From positions 1-12,679 of the forward strand of contig JAZMZV010000136.1 of assembly GCA_045586185.1 (NCBI GenBank): DNA of 12,679 bases, given 5' to 3'. Position 1 is the stretch's first letter. Each line of letters opens with the position of its first letter. The notes under the pieces were generated by a model. It did not search any database and was not told the origin of the DNA. It worked only from the letters and a program-made list of their open reading frames with translations. The DNA is from RUG11551 sp045586185 (GTDB taxonomy: Bacteria; Planctomycetota; Planctomycetia; Pirellulales; Thermoguttaceae). A program made the translations under genes and the position numbers. This document shows, in pieces, positions 1-7,370 of the stretch.

Positions 1-377
1 TGTATTCCATTCCGTTGATCTTGGGAATCGGATTGATTATGTGTACGAACAACACATGTGACATCGAGAAAGACATTCAAGCCAAAAGAAAAACGTTCTC
101 TGCTATTGTCGGTCGCGATTGGGCGAGGCGGACGTACCATCTGTTCGTTTACCTCTGGATCGCGTCCATTGTAACAATCGTTGCCGTTTTCTTCCCCGCC
201 GGGTGGATAATCCTGCCGGTGTATTTGATCGCGTCCTATCCGCCGCTTCGCGCGCTGTTAAGCAACCCGCTGATTCTCAATTCCCGCATCGCCGCCATGG
301 GGCAGATCTTAACCGTCAATCTGGTCATGACGACGTTCTACGTCATTGCTATTTTTGCGGACAAGGTTATGCGGTAG
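1..377 (+). CDS. menA: MenA-like UbiA-family prenyltransferase, C-terminal part (5' end outside window)
   Basis: This is an integral membrane prenyltransferase of the UbiA superfamily. The best match is 1,4-dihydroxy-2-naphthoate polyprenyltransferase of menaquinone synthesis, which attaches the isoprenoid tail and releases CO2. The frame is open through the left edge (first full codon at 3), so about 124 C-terminal residues are visible of a family normally near 300. The second Asp-rich motif is seen as NN-x2-D-I-x2-D with Asp codons at 60-62 and 72-74. It is followed by K-x-T, a Gly and AR-x-YH, the same spacing I recall for E. coli MenA. Three hydrophobic segments follow, roughly codons at 125-185, 190-240 and 300-360. 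The first Asp motif is upstream of the window, so other UbiA members cannot be fully excluded. The stop TAG lies 10 bases from the convergent neighbour's stop, with no terminator between them. Confidence 0.82.
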   Translation, partial: YSIPLILGIGLIMCTNNTCDIEKDIQAKRKTFSAIVGRDWARRTYHLFVYLWIASIVTIVAVFFPAGWIILPVYLIASYPPLRALLSNPLILNSRIAAMGQILTVNLVMTTFYVIAIFADKVMR

Positions 378-387
378 AATTGAGCCG

Positions 388-1626
388 TTACTTCGGAATT
401 CGTTTGCTTTTCATGACGCTGACGAACGACTGGTTCACCTTTACCCAGCTGCCGAAGCATTTCTCGAACTCTTCCATTCGTTCTTCGGATGAGTCCCAGA
501 CGAAGGGCGTTTTCTCGCTCATGATTTTTAAGTACTCAACGAACTTTTTCGGATTTCTTTTGATCAGCAGCCAGGTCAGCCCCCACGCCTCGGCGTAGGC
601 TTCTTCTGCAATTTCCAGATTGGTAAACAGAGCGTCGTCGGTAATCATCATTTTGATAGCTTCCGGGTTCCGGCGCGGCAGACGCTGTTTGATAAGACGC
701 AGTCGGGCGGGGTTGTCCTTTCCCAGCGATCCCCAGCCGGACGAGTTTTTCAAATTGGGGGTTTCGAAATACATGGCGATTCCCTCGGAAAGCCAGCGCG
801 GCATGTCGGCGTAACGAACCTGCATTCCGGAATTGTACGCTAACTGGTGCGTCGCTTCGTGAACGATGGTGGCGACCATTCGCGCGGCGTCGGGCTGAGC
901 CAGCAGGTTGCGAATCTTCGCCGCCTCGGAAACCCGGCTTGACGCTCGCTGATTCATGTCATCCGCGCCGGTCAGGTCGAAAAGATTGACGCGGTTGGAC
1001 TCCATGCTGTAATACCCGATAATCGCGTCGCCGGCGTCGCCCAACTCGTCTTTGCAGAACCGGACGTATTCTTTGCTGTCGGCAAAAATAATCGCAATCA
1101 GAGGAGTAGACGGTTCCGACAGCTTCATGCCGTTAGACGTCCAGAAATTATAAAAGACGTTATGCAGATTCTCAAACAACTGCGCCGTCCATCGGGCGAA
1201 CGCCTCGGACGTCTCGTAGAAAATCAGGTAATGTTTCGACTCAAAAACCTTAAACCCAGGTGGAAGCTCCTTGAGCATTTTCTCCTTGATTTCCGACGCC
1301 GTATAGTACGCAAACGGTCGGTCGTCGGACGCCTTGCTGACGATGTTGTCCGGCGTTATCGGGTGGAGAAAATTCATCGCGTCGCGAATAACAATCCCGC
1401 CGTCTTTGGCGTTGACGATAATCTCGCCCTCGATGGTTTTCTCGCCGCCGTCCGTCTTGACTGTAACAACGTCCATGGCGGAGGAAACCGACGTTATCAG
1501 CATGACAAGGAGGGGAATTAGTGAGGAGTGAGGAGTGAGGAGTGAGGAGTGAGTTGCGAGATTATAAATATCCTGCGTTTTCTCGCTTTTTGTTTTGCGT
1601 GTCTCGAAAATATGTATTGTCTTCAT
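388..1626 (-). CDS. Exported DUF1570-like zinc metallopeptidase (gluzincin) protein
   Basis: This encodes 412 residues and is probably exported. A zinc-binding HEATH motif is seen at residues 256-260, with a downstream WLSEG segment (residues 278-282) whose Glu281 is the likely third zinc ligand, the gluzincin (peptidase MA-like) arrangement. The order 'HExxHQL..N / P-x-WLSEG-x-A-x-YFE' and the later EAYAEAWGLTW block resemble DUF1570 proteins common in planctomycetes. The peptide target is unknown. I chose the ATG at 1626 because AGGG lies about 8 bases upstream; the frame extends to a TTG at 1674. The N-terminus is odd: about 36 residues of charged and Ser/Thr/Leu/Pro sequence precede the hydrophobic core (37-48). 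Residues 25-36 are encoded by a 7-bp tandem repeat. An N-terminal beta-rich stretch (50-100) precedes the protease-like domain. It lies downstream of the sulfatase on the same strand, with a 188-bp gap. Confidence 0.85.
   Translation of the reverse strand: MKTIHIFETRKTKSEKTQDIYNLATHSSLLTPHSSLIPLLVMLITSVSSAMDVVTVKTDGGEKTIEGEIIVNAKDGGIVIRDAMNFLHPITPDNIVSKASDDRPFAYYTASEIKEKMLKELPPGFKVFESKHYLIFYETSEAFARWTAQLFENLHNVFYNFWTSNGMKLSEPSTPLIAIIFADSKEYVRFCKDELGDAGDAIIGYYSMESNRVNLFDLTGADDMNQRASSRVSEAAKIRNLLAQPDAARMVATIVHEATHQLAYNSGMQVRYADMPRWLSEGIAMYFETPNLKNSSGWGSLGKDNPARLRLIKQRLPRRNPEAIKMMITDDALFTNLEIAEEAYAEAWGLTWLLIKRNPKKFVEYLKIMSEKTPFVWDSSEERMEEFEKCFGSWVKVNQSFVSVMKSKRIPK
1521..1553. repeat. 7-bp tandem repeat (GTGAGGA), about 4.7 copies, inside a coding region
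   Basis: Four complete GTGAGGA units (1521-1527, 1528-1534, 1535-1541, 1542-1548) plus GTGAG are perfect and uninterrupted. They encode the THSSLLTPHSSL stretch just before the signal-peptide core of the DUF1570-like protein. The unit length is not a multiple of three, so gain or loss of one unit would shift the frame between the start codon and the rest of the protein. Heptamer repeats of this kind occur in intergenic DNA of various bacteria; their presence inside a gene is less usual. Confidence 0.95.
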
Positions 1627-1680
1627 TTTGAAACCCTGATGAAATGTTGATTTATATCGGAGCGCTAATAACAAAAAAGG

Positions 1681-1694
1681 ATTATTGCAATAAT
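1681..1694. promoter_or_regulatory. 14-bp perfect palindrome ATTATTGCAATAAT upstream of the DUF1570-like gene
   Basis: The sequence equals its own reverse complement over all 14 bases and lies 55 bp upstream of the minus-strand start at 1626. A dimeric regulator could bind it. I found no convincing -10/-35 pair around it; TATAAA on the minus strand at 1656-1651 is the best -10-like hexamer. Its central TTGCAA matches the -35-like hexamer seen at other promoters in this window. Function is inferred only. Confidence 0.35.
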
Positions 1695-1698
1695 TTAT

Positions 1699-1725
1699 TC
1701 TTTGCGATCTTTGCGTTCTTTGCGG
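1699..1725. repeat. Three tandem 9-bp units TCTTTGCGN
   Basis: TCTTTGCGA, TCTTTGCGT and TCTTTGCGG lie head to tail at 1699-1707, 1708-1716 and 1717-1725. They are in the gap between the sulfatase and the DUF1570-like gene, followed by an A8 run (T8 on the minus strand). The unit differs only in its last base. Similar 'CTTTGCG' strings are, from general memory, widespread in intergenic DNA of unrelated bacteria; their role is not known to me. It is a non-coding spacer. Confidence 0.8.
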
Positions 1726-1814
1726 CTTAAAAAAAAGGACTGAACTTAATGCGCGCGCGGGTCTTTGGAGAAGGGGGCGTCAAGCCGCCGCACTCCCCGT
1801 CAGCTCCCCGTTCG

Positions 1815-3230
1815 CTACTTCCAATTCCAAATCGGATTACTGGTTCTCGCTGAATTGAGTATCTTTCTGGCTTTCTGAACGAGGTCAGTGCGTTTGTCGG
1901 CGAGGTTGTTGAGCTCTTTGGGGTCTTCGACGATATTGTAAATCTCGATTTTCCCGCGTGGCTTTTTGTTCATGTCGTTTTGAACCGCTTTGAAGTCCCC
2001 GAATCGAACGGCGCGTTTCCCGCCCATCTCGTGGAATTCCCAGTACAGGTACTCGTGGGATTTCTGCGAGTCCGGGTCGCTCAGCAGCGTCGGGACGAGG
2101 CTGATGCCGTCGAGGTTGTCCGGCGTTTTCGCCCCGGCGAGTTCCGCAAACGTGGGAAGAATATCCCAGAACGCAGCGACGTGTTCTGTAACAGCGCCGG
2201 GCTGGATTTTGCCTTTCCATTGGATTACAAACGGCTCCCGAATTCCGCCGTCGTACAGGTCGCGTTTCAGACCGCGAACGGCGCCGGAGGAATTGAAGAA
2301 GTCCGGTCGATGCCCGCCTTCGTGATGGGGACCGTTGTCGCTGGTGAAAACGACAATCGTGTCCTCTTCCAGACCCAGCTCTTTAAGCAGGTCGAGAACC
2401 TGCCCGATGGTGTCGTCCAGATGCGTTACCATGGCGGGAAACGCCGCTATCGGGTTGCGAACGACAGTATTATACGAATAGCGCCCCAAGACGTTTTCAA
2501 ACTCCGGGTATTTTTCGCGCCACGGGGTCATGTACGGTTCAGGAACCTGCATGGCGGCGTGCGGAATCGTTACAGGCATATAGCAGAAAAACGGCTTGTC
2601 CTTGTTTTCGCGAATGAACTCCAGCGCTTTGCTGACGATTAAATCGTGAGAATACGTCTTGCCGTCGAGGTCAATTTGGACGCCGTTGTCGTGCAGACGG
2701 GGCGGGTAATAATTGTGGGCTTCCATTTGGGAATAGTACCCGAAAAAGCGGTCGACGCCGTGCTTGTTGGGGTCGCCGCAGTTCCCGACAGCGCCAAGCC
2801 CCCATTTCCCAAACACGCCGACAGAGTACCCGGCGTCTTTGAGAACCCGCGTCAACGTTACGGCGTCTGCAGGCAGGGGGGAATCTCCAAACGGCTCGCC
2901 GTGCATGTTGCCCCGGATATACGCGTGTCCGGAATGAACGCCTGTCATCAGACAGCAGCGGGACGGCGCGCAGACGGTTGTCCCTGCGTACATTTGGGTA
3001 AACTTCATGCCCTGTTGAGCCAGCGAGTCGATTCGCGGAGTCGAGAACTTCGACTGCCCGTAGCAGCTCACGTCCCCGTACCCGAGGTCGTCCGCCATAA
3101 TAAAGACGATATTCGGCTGCCGCGTTCCCGATGCCGGAGCAGGAGAACTGGATTCCTCAGCCGCCGCCGGACTCAGCAAGACGGCTATAAGGGACAAGGC
3201 GGCGAGGGTTTTAAAAGGGAAATTATTCAT
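1815..3230 (-). CDS. Exported family S1 (arylsulfatase-type) sulfatase
   Basis: This is a formylglycine-dependent sulfatase that hydrolyses sulfate esters, most likely on sulfated polysaccharide outside the cytoplasm. It has 471 residues, full length for the family. A signal peptide spans about residues 1-24, ending PAAA-E. The metal/active-site residues are visible: Asp47-Asp48 in the MADDLGYGD block, Cys87 of the C-x-P-S-R motif (converted to formylglycine by a maturase not in this window), Arg91, Lys142 in GKWGLG, His223, Asp298-Asn299 in TSDNGPHHEGG and Lys322. The C-terminal subdomain is present (DILPTFAELAG, then YNIVEDPKELNNLA). The frame runs upstream to a TTG at 3374, but the ATG at 3230 places the signal peptide at the N-terminus, so I use it. 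There is no strong Shine-Dalgarno sequence. It is divergent from the PEP-CTERM gene and upstream of the DUF1570-like gene. The exact substrate cannot be read from the sequence. Confidence 0.96.
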   Translation of the reverse strand: MNNFPFKTLAALSLIAVLLSPAAAEESSSPAPASGTRQPNIVFIMADDLGYGDVSCYGQSKFSTPRIDSLAQQGMKFTQMYAGTTVCAPSRCCLMTGVHSGHAYIRGNMHGEPFGDSPLPADAVTLTRVLKDAGYSVGVFGKWGLGAVGNCGDPNKHGVDRFFGYYSQMEAHNYYPPRLHDNGVQIDLDGKTYSHDLIVSKALEFIRENKDKPFFCYMPVTIPHAAMQVPEPYMTPWREKYPEFENVLGRYSYNTVVRNPIAAFPAMVTHLDDTIGQVLDLLKELGLEEDTIVVFTSDNGPHHEGGHRPDFFNSSGAVRGLKRDLYDGGIREPFVIQWKGKIQPGAVTEHVAAFWDILPTFAELAGAKTPDNLDGISLVPTLLSDPDSQKSHEYLYWEFHEMGGKRAVRFGDFKAVQNDMNKKPRGKIEIYNIVEDPKELNNLADKRTDLVQKARKILNSARTSNPIWNWK

Positions 3231-3433
3231 AATTTGGTAAAATGGGTAAATCTTTCGGAGCGCGAGAGGGAAGCGAAGCGAAACTCTCGCTTTTCTTCTA
3301 AATAGAATTGCTTTAATCGGCAAGCGCAGCTTGCTAAAAAAAGCGGAAACCACTTCTTGACGGCAAACCGTCAAGTACGAAAGCGGGAGCTTTGCTCCTG
3401 CACTCCGAAACAGGGGATATACAGCGCCAGCTT
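3231..3433 (-). promoter_or_regulatory. Long structured 5' leader of the sulfatase mRNA (four hairpins)
   Basis: If transcription starts near 3433, the leader is about 200 nt. In transcription order it contains: GCAGGAGC/GCTCCCGC (3401-3383, 3-nt loop, one G-T pair); CTTGACGG/CCGTCAAG (3375-3356, perfect, 4-nt loop); GCAAGC/GCTTGC (3334-3320, perfect, 3-nt loop); and GCGAGAG/CTCTCGC (3290-3262, perfect, 15-nt loop). I recognise no known riboswitch. It could be a regulatory leader or a cluster of inserted palindromic repeats. Confidence 0.5.
3262..3299 (+). terminator. Terminator-like hairpin plus T-rich tail, plus-strand orientation, antisense in the sulfatase leader
   Basis: GCGAGAG (3262-3268) pairs perfectly with CTCTCGC (3284-3290), followed by TTTTCTTCT. 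The arms and tail closely match the terminator after the PEP-CTERM gene (7317-7355). No plus-strand gene ends nearby, so it would stop only antisense transcription, or it is a dispersed copy of the same element. Confidence 0.45.
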
Positions 3434-3439
3434 TTCTCG

Positions 3440-3468
3440 ATTATACCATTTTCTCAAATCCAATGCAA
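3440..3468 (-). promoter_or_regulatory. Predicted sigma-70-type promoter of the sulfatase
   Basis: Read on the minus strand: TTGCAT (3468-3463), a 17-base spacer, then a perfect TATAAT (3445-3440). The predicted start is near 3433. Only three of six -35 positions match the consensus, but the -10 is perfect and the spacing ideal. The opposing promoter has almost the same hexamers. Confidence 0.5.
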
Positions 3469-3522
3469 GACTGCTCCCTCAAAATGATATTTTCCAAACA
3501 AATACAAACTCTACATTACTAA

Positions 3523-3534
3523 CAGATTAATCTG
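3523..3534. promoter_or_regulatory. 12-bp perfect palindrome CAGATTAATCTG, candidate operator
   Basis: This palindrome is self-complementary over 12 bases. It lies in the divergent region, 47 bp upstream of the -35 of the PEP-CTERM promoter and about 55 bp upstream of the sulfatase -35. Its position fits a shared regulator site, but no protein is known to bind it. Confidence 0.35.
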
Positions 3535-3549
3535 AACAATTTGTCTCTC

Positions 3550-3609
3550 TTTAAAAATCCTTAAAAATTTTTTAAAAATATTGCAAATCTGAAAATTTTA
3601 GTGTATAAT
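3550..3609 (+). promoter_or_regulatory. Predicted promoter of the PEP-CTERM gene with AT-rich upstream tract
   Basis: TTGCAA (3581-3586), a 17-base spacer and a perfect TATAAT (3604-3609) give a predicted start near 3616 and a 5' leader of about 46 nt. Runs of A and T at 3551-3580 resemble an UP element. No Shine-Dalgarno sequence precedes the ATG at 3663. Confidence 0.65.
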
Positions 3610-3662
3610 ATATCATACGAATAAATTTAAACATTTTTGTTTACTAACCAATATACCCTATT

Positions 3663-6600
3663 ATGAAAAGATTGCTTTCAACCGTAACGCTTTGTGTTTT
3701 GACGTTGGCGGCGTCAGCTGTTTTCCAGTCTGTTCAGGCGGATTTGGTCAAAGTTCCTACGCTCAATATTCGCGCCATTTCCGGCGACGCCGATATTGAC
3801 AATCAGTCCACTTACGTGATGGCGGTCAACTTCTGGAACCAGCGCGGCGGAGAGGTTATCAACGTCAACGGAGTTGATTTTACAACTGTCGCAAATACTA
3901 ATACGTACACGGCTAACGGCGTTACATTGACCTACGGCAATAACACATCCGGTTCTATCATTTATCATGGCGGCAATGGTTCTAACGTTGGATCCGGCAA
4001 TATCGCCACGGTTATGACAGGCATGATTTTTAACGATGGTCAAGCCGCAAATGGAACTGTTGATATGACCTTTACCGGTTTGACGCCGGGTAAGGATTAC
4101 ACCTATACTGTATATGGTCGAGTTTGGGGCGGTAACGATAACAGACGACACTCCTATTCGTTCTTTTCCAGTGGAAACGATACGCCAGACCAGTTTGTCA
4201 AAACGTCCGACGCTCAGCACAATCTTGTTACAGGTTATGCGATGTCAGAAGACAACCCTGTCGCTTACTGGCCGTCGTTAAACAACGGAACTCCTTATCT
4301 GGTGGAATACACGTTTACCGCCCCGGAAAATGGAACGTTCAAAGTTCGTGATCTTGGTACAGAGAGCGGCAATTCATGGCACCTGTACGGCATTTCTCTT
4401 AAACAGGCGACTTTGGGTCAGACAGACGTTCCGGTTTCAACCGACATTGTTAAAAACGGCGGATTTGAAATTGACACGTTCGTTTCAACGTCAGATAAAC
4501 ACGGCTACGTTTCCAAAAACTTCCCTCTTACCAACTGGACGTCCAACATTCCCGGCAGAGTCGGTCTTGCTCCTGACTGGTCAGATTACAACAGAACGTC
4601 TCAAACCTGCAAAGACTTTATCAATGCAAACCAGGCAAGCAATACTTACCTGCCAGATGACAGTCAGCAGGCTTTGTTTTTGCAGAGCGATGGGGGCGTC
4701 AGCCAGAATATTACGCTGGAACCCAATACGGATTACGTTTTGTCCTTTTACACCAGCGCCCGAACTGGCACCAAAGATCCGAAGTATGCGGTTGACGTAG
4801 ACGGTTCAAACGTTTACACAGGCGTCTTACGCGTTAATCAATTTGATAAAAACAAGTTTACTTATAACGCCATTCCGTTTACCTCGCAAGCTGGCGATTC
4901 CAGTTATCAAACGGCGTTAGCGTTTACTGGAATATTGTATTCAGACGCAGACGGCAGTCAGGACCGTTCTTTGCTATTGGACAACGTTCAGATTGTCAAA
5001 GCGAGCGATTACGTCGCCCCGACGATTGAAGGAACCAAGCACGATCCAACGGTCAACGGCTGGATGGCCAGCAGATGGAATTCAGAACCGACGGCTTATT
5101 TGAGCGGAAAAGCCGCCGATTATTCTCACGCTATCAGTCTGGGCGATAACGCAAGTACAACTCGTCCTATGACGATAGGTCCCGACGATACGCTTGAGTT
5201 CCACGGCGTTCAAGCCGCTGGCGCCAGCAACGCATCGGCTCCGTCTCAGCAATATCTTACCGGCGGCGTTTCCGTAGTCGGCAACGGCAACCACAACGGC
5301 GGATTTAACGGCAATCTTTATGCGGACGAGAATTCTCGTGGATTGGCGGAATGGACAACCTGCTCCATGGACAGAATTACGCTCAACGGTTTGGAACCGG
5401 GCGCGACGTACGAAACATCGGTCTACTTTAGATCGTATGGGGCGTCAACTCGTACAGGCTATCTTACTATTAACGGAGAAAAGTCGCCGAAGATTGACGT
5501 TGTTGGCATGGCAAACGCTGACGGCGGCGGGCTTGTCGTTACTTATACCGGTACAGCAACTGAGTCCGGCGTTATTAATATTCAGATTGAAAACTTAAAT
5601 ACCGATACGTTCCACATGTCCGCCGTTGCCAACCGATTTGTCAGCCCGGCGGAACAGGAATACAATATCCCCTTGCAGATTCGGTTCAATAAAAACGACG
5701 GCTCGGACATTGTTGGTTCCAAGCCTGAAATTGCTAAAGGTCAGCTGGCGAGTAAATCGTTAGTCGAAAGAGGGTTTGACCAGGTGTCAACTTTCGACCA
5801 GTTTGACGCTAAAATGAACTATAACAATGGCGCGGCTATCGACTATAAATTTACAGGAACGAAAGCAACCGCTACCGAAGAGCAAATCGAAGGCACAAAC
5901 TTCGGCGCCAGTAAAATTACGCTCAGCGCCGACCTTATGCCTGGAACTTTAACCACAGAAGCGGCTCCCGGCGGTTATAATGCAGGGCGAGGCGTTGGAT
6001 TAGGCTTTTTCGATTTCAAAGCTGGCGGCGTCGGTTCCGGAGTTGATTTTGGCTTTGCCGGTTTGGTTTTAAATCCTAACGGAGACTTGTTCTATTTGGA
6101 TAAGTCTGACGCTCAGAGCAGCGGTCATGCTGTAGCCGTTCCATGGGGAACGGATAAAGCCAACGGCGGCGGAGCGTGGAAACCGGACGCCTGGACAAAC
6201 GTTTCCATGGATCTGGAGTTGCTCGACGACGGTCTGAAAGCCAAAATCCTCGACGTACACGTTATCGGTTCCAGCGCTGACTACTCTGCTCTTGTTGGAA
6301 AAGTATTCAACACGACCGACTTGATCGGTTTTGCCAGTTCCAGCAGTACAACCGGAAAGTTTTCTTACGTAGACAACGTTCAGCTTATCGTTCGCGAAGC
6401 GGCAACGCCTGAACTGTGGAATCAGAAGTTTGAACAGTACAAGGCGGACTACATCGAAGCCGCAGGTTCCGATCTGGCGGCGGCGACGTCCTTCCGCGGA
6501 GAAAACGGAACGGTTGTTGCCGGCACGACTATGGATATTATCGATACGAAGTCCAATAACGTCTGGCAGCGTCGCGGCATGGGGAGCGGGTACTGGAATC

Positions 6601-7250
6601 TGGACGGTTCTCATTCTGGCAACCCGCAGTTTACGATTATCGAAAACCAGGCCAAGGGCAGCGCCAACAGCGGCATCGCGCTTGACTGGGACAAGGCGGA
6701 AGTCAATTCCATGACGTTGTCGGTTGACCTTCAGATGAATACTTTGTCAGGCTCAGACTACAATCAATCTGCTCGCGGATTGGGTATGGGCTTCTTCGAC
6801 GCTAACTATGGAGCAACTGAAGGTGAAGAAGTTGCCCATGGTTTCTCTGGTATTGCAGTTAATCCTTCCGGCGCATTGTATTATTACGAATCTACGCCTG
6901 ACGGTTATACAATGTCAACGCCGATTGCTTTCGGCGGCTCGTTTGATAAAAACGAATGGTATACGCTGACGATGAATCTGGACTTCTTCCAGGAAGACGG
7001 CAAACTGATGGCGACTCTGGCTGACGTTTCTCTCTCCGGTTCAACCGCCGACTATTCCGACCTGATTGGAAGCGTCTTTAGTACAACGGACTTGATTGGT
7101 CTGCTGTCATCCAGCGCCACCAGCTGGGATTACTTCGGTACTTTTGACAACTTCAGCATGAGCAAGACCGTTCCGGAACCGTCGACGTGGGCGCTGCTGG
7201 TTCTCGGCGCCGTCGGCTTGCTGTACATGCGGAAACGCGGAAAGAATTAA
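3663..7250 (+). CDS. Large exported PEP-CTERM protein with carbohydrate-binding-like and duplicated C-terminal modules
   Basis: This encodes 1195 residues. The signal peptide is residues 1-26 (cleavage after SVQA). The tail has VPEPSTW (1170-1176), a hydrophobic helix and MRKRGKN, the PEP-CTERM signal recognised and removed by exosortase, so it is an envelope or extracellular-matrix protein. Regions: 28-250, a beta-rich domain of unknown family; about 261-447, opening with NGGFE and resembling CBM4/9-type galactose-binding folds; about 452-660, another beta-sandwich-like part ending in RITLNGLEPGATYETSVYF and an INIQIENL strand; then two related modules at about 707-910 and 990-1168. The modules share RG-hydrophobic-G-hydrophobic-GFFD, NP-(N/S)-G-x-L-(F/Y)-Y and SADYS/TADYS...TTDLIG blocks, indicating internal duplication. 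No catalytic motif is evident. ATG was chosen for signal-peptide fit. It is divergent from the sulfatase, so binding of the same glycan is plausible but inferred. Confidence 0.9.
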   Translation: MKRLLSTVTLCVLTLAASAVFQSVQADLVKVPTLNIRAISGDADIDNQSTYVMAVNFWNQRGGEVINVNGVDFTTVANTNTYTANGVTLTYGNNTSGSIIYHGGNGSNVGSGNIATVMTGMIFNDGQAANGTVDMTFTGLTPGKDYTYTVYGRVWGGNDNRRHSYSFFSSGNDTPDQFVKTSDAQHNLVTGYAMSEDNPVAYWPSLNNGTPYLVEYTFTAPENGTFKVRDLGTESGNSWHLYGISLKQATLGQTDVPVSTDIVKNGGFEIDTFVSTSDKHGYVSKNFPLTNWTSNIPGRVGLAPDWSDYNRTSQTCKDFINANQASNTYLPDDSQQALFLQSDGGVSQNITLEPNTDYVLSFYTSARTGTKDPKYAVDVDGSNVYTGVLRVNQFDKNKFTYNAIPFTSQAGDSSYQTALAFTGILYSDADGSQDRSLLLDNVQIVKASDYVAPTIEGTKHDPTVNGWMASRWNSEPTAYLSGKAADYSHAISLGDNASTTRPMTIGPDDTLEFHGVQAAGASNASAPSQQYLTGGVSVVGNGNHNGGFNGNLYADENSRGLAEWTTCSMDRITLNGLEPGATYETSVYFRSYGASTRTGYLTINGEKSPKIDVVGMANADGGGLVVTYTGTATESGVINIQIENLNTDTFHMSAVANRFVSPAEQEYNIPLQIRFNKNDGSDIVGSKPEIAKGQLASKSLVERGFDQVSTFDQFDAKMNYNNGAAIDYKFTGTKATATEEQIEGTNFGASKITLSADLMPGTLTTEAAPGGYNAGRGVGLGFFDFKAGGVGSGVDFGFAGLVLNPNGDLFYLDKSDAQSSGHAVAVPWGTDKANGGGAWKPDAWTNVSMDLELLDDGLKAKILDVHVIGSSADYSALVGKVFNTTDLIGFASSSSTTGKFSYVDNVQLIVREAATPELWNQKFEQYKADYIEAAGSDLAAATSFRGENGTVVAGTTMDIIDTKSNNVWQRRGMGSGYWNLDGSHSGNPQFTIIENQAKGSANSGIALDWDKAEVNSMTLSVDLQMNTLSGSDYNQSARGLGMGFFDANYGATEGEEVAHGFSGIAVNPSGALYYYESTPDGYTMSTPIAFGGSFDKNEWYTLTMNLDFFQEDGKLMATLADVSLSGSTADYSDLIGSVFSTTDLIGLLSSSATSWDYFGTFDNFSMSKTVPEPSTWALLVLGAVGLLYMRKRGKN

Positions 7251-7316
7251 ATGAAAGGCGGTAACGGAGCGAAAGCAGTGAGCGAAGTTACGCTTTAATT
7301 GAGAAAACAGACTATT

Positions 7317-7355
7317 AGCGAGAGTAAAGCAAAAACTGAACTCTCGCTTTTTCTT
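7317..7355 (+). terminator. Intrinsic terminator of the PEP-CTERM gene
   Basis: AGCGAGAGT (7317-7325) pairs perfectly over 9 bp with ACTCTCGCT (7340-7348) across a 14-nt loop, followed by a T-rich tail. It lies 66 bp after the stop. A second imperfect inverted repeat, GTAAC (7261-7265) with GTTAC (7287-7291), sits just before it. Confidence 0.85.
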
Positions 7356-7370
7356 TTACCAAAACCGCTC

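Noticed and set aside
1749..1758. GCGCGCGC run as a special (Z-DNA) element
   Set aside because: Only eight alternating bases; expected by chance in GC-rich spacer.
1740..1814. Terminator after the sulfatase
   Set aside because: Only a short imperfect GGCG/CGCC hairpin without an adjacent T run; read-through into the next gene is as likely.
1980..3305. Two ~220-residue plus-strand open frames opposite the sulfatase
   Set aside because: They are antisense shadows of a gene with all catalytic motifs; no family features.
3231..3374. N-terminal extension of the sulfatase to 3374
   Set aside because: It starts at TTG, runs through hairpin-rich DNA and would bury the signal peptide 48 residues inside the protein.
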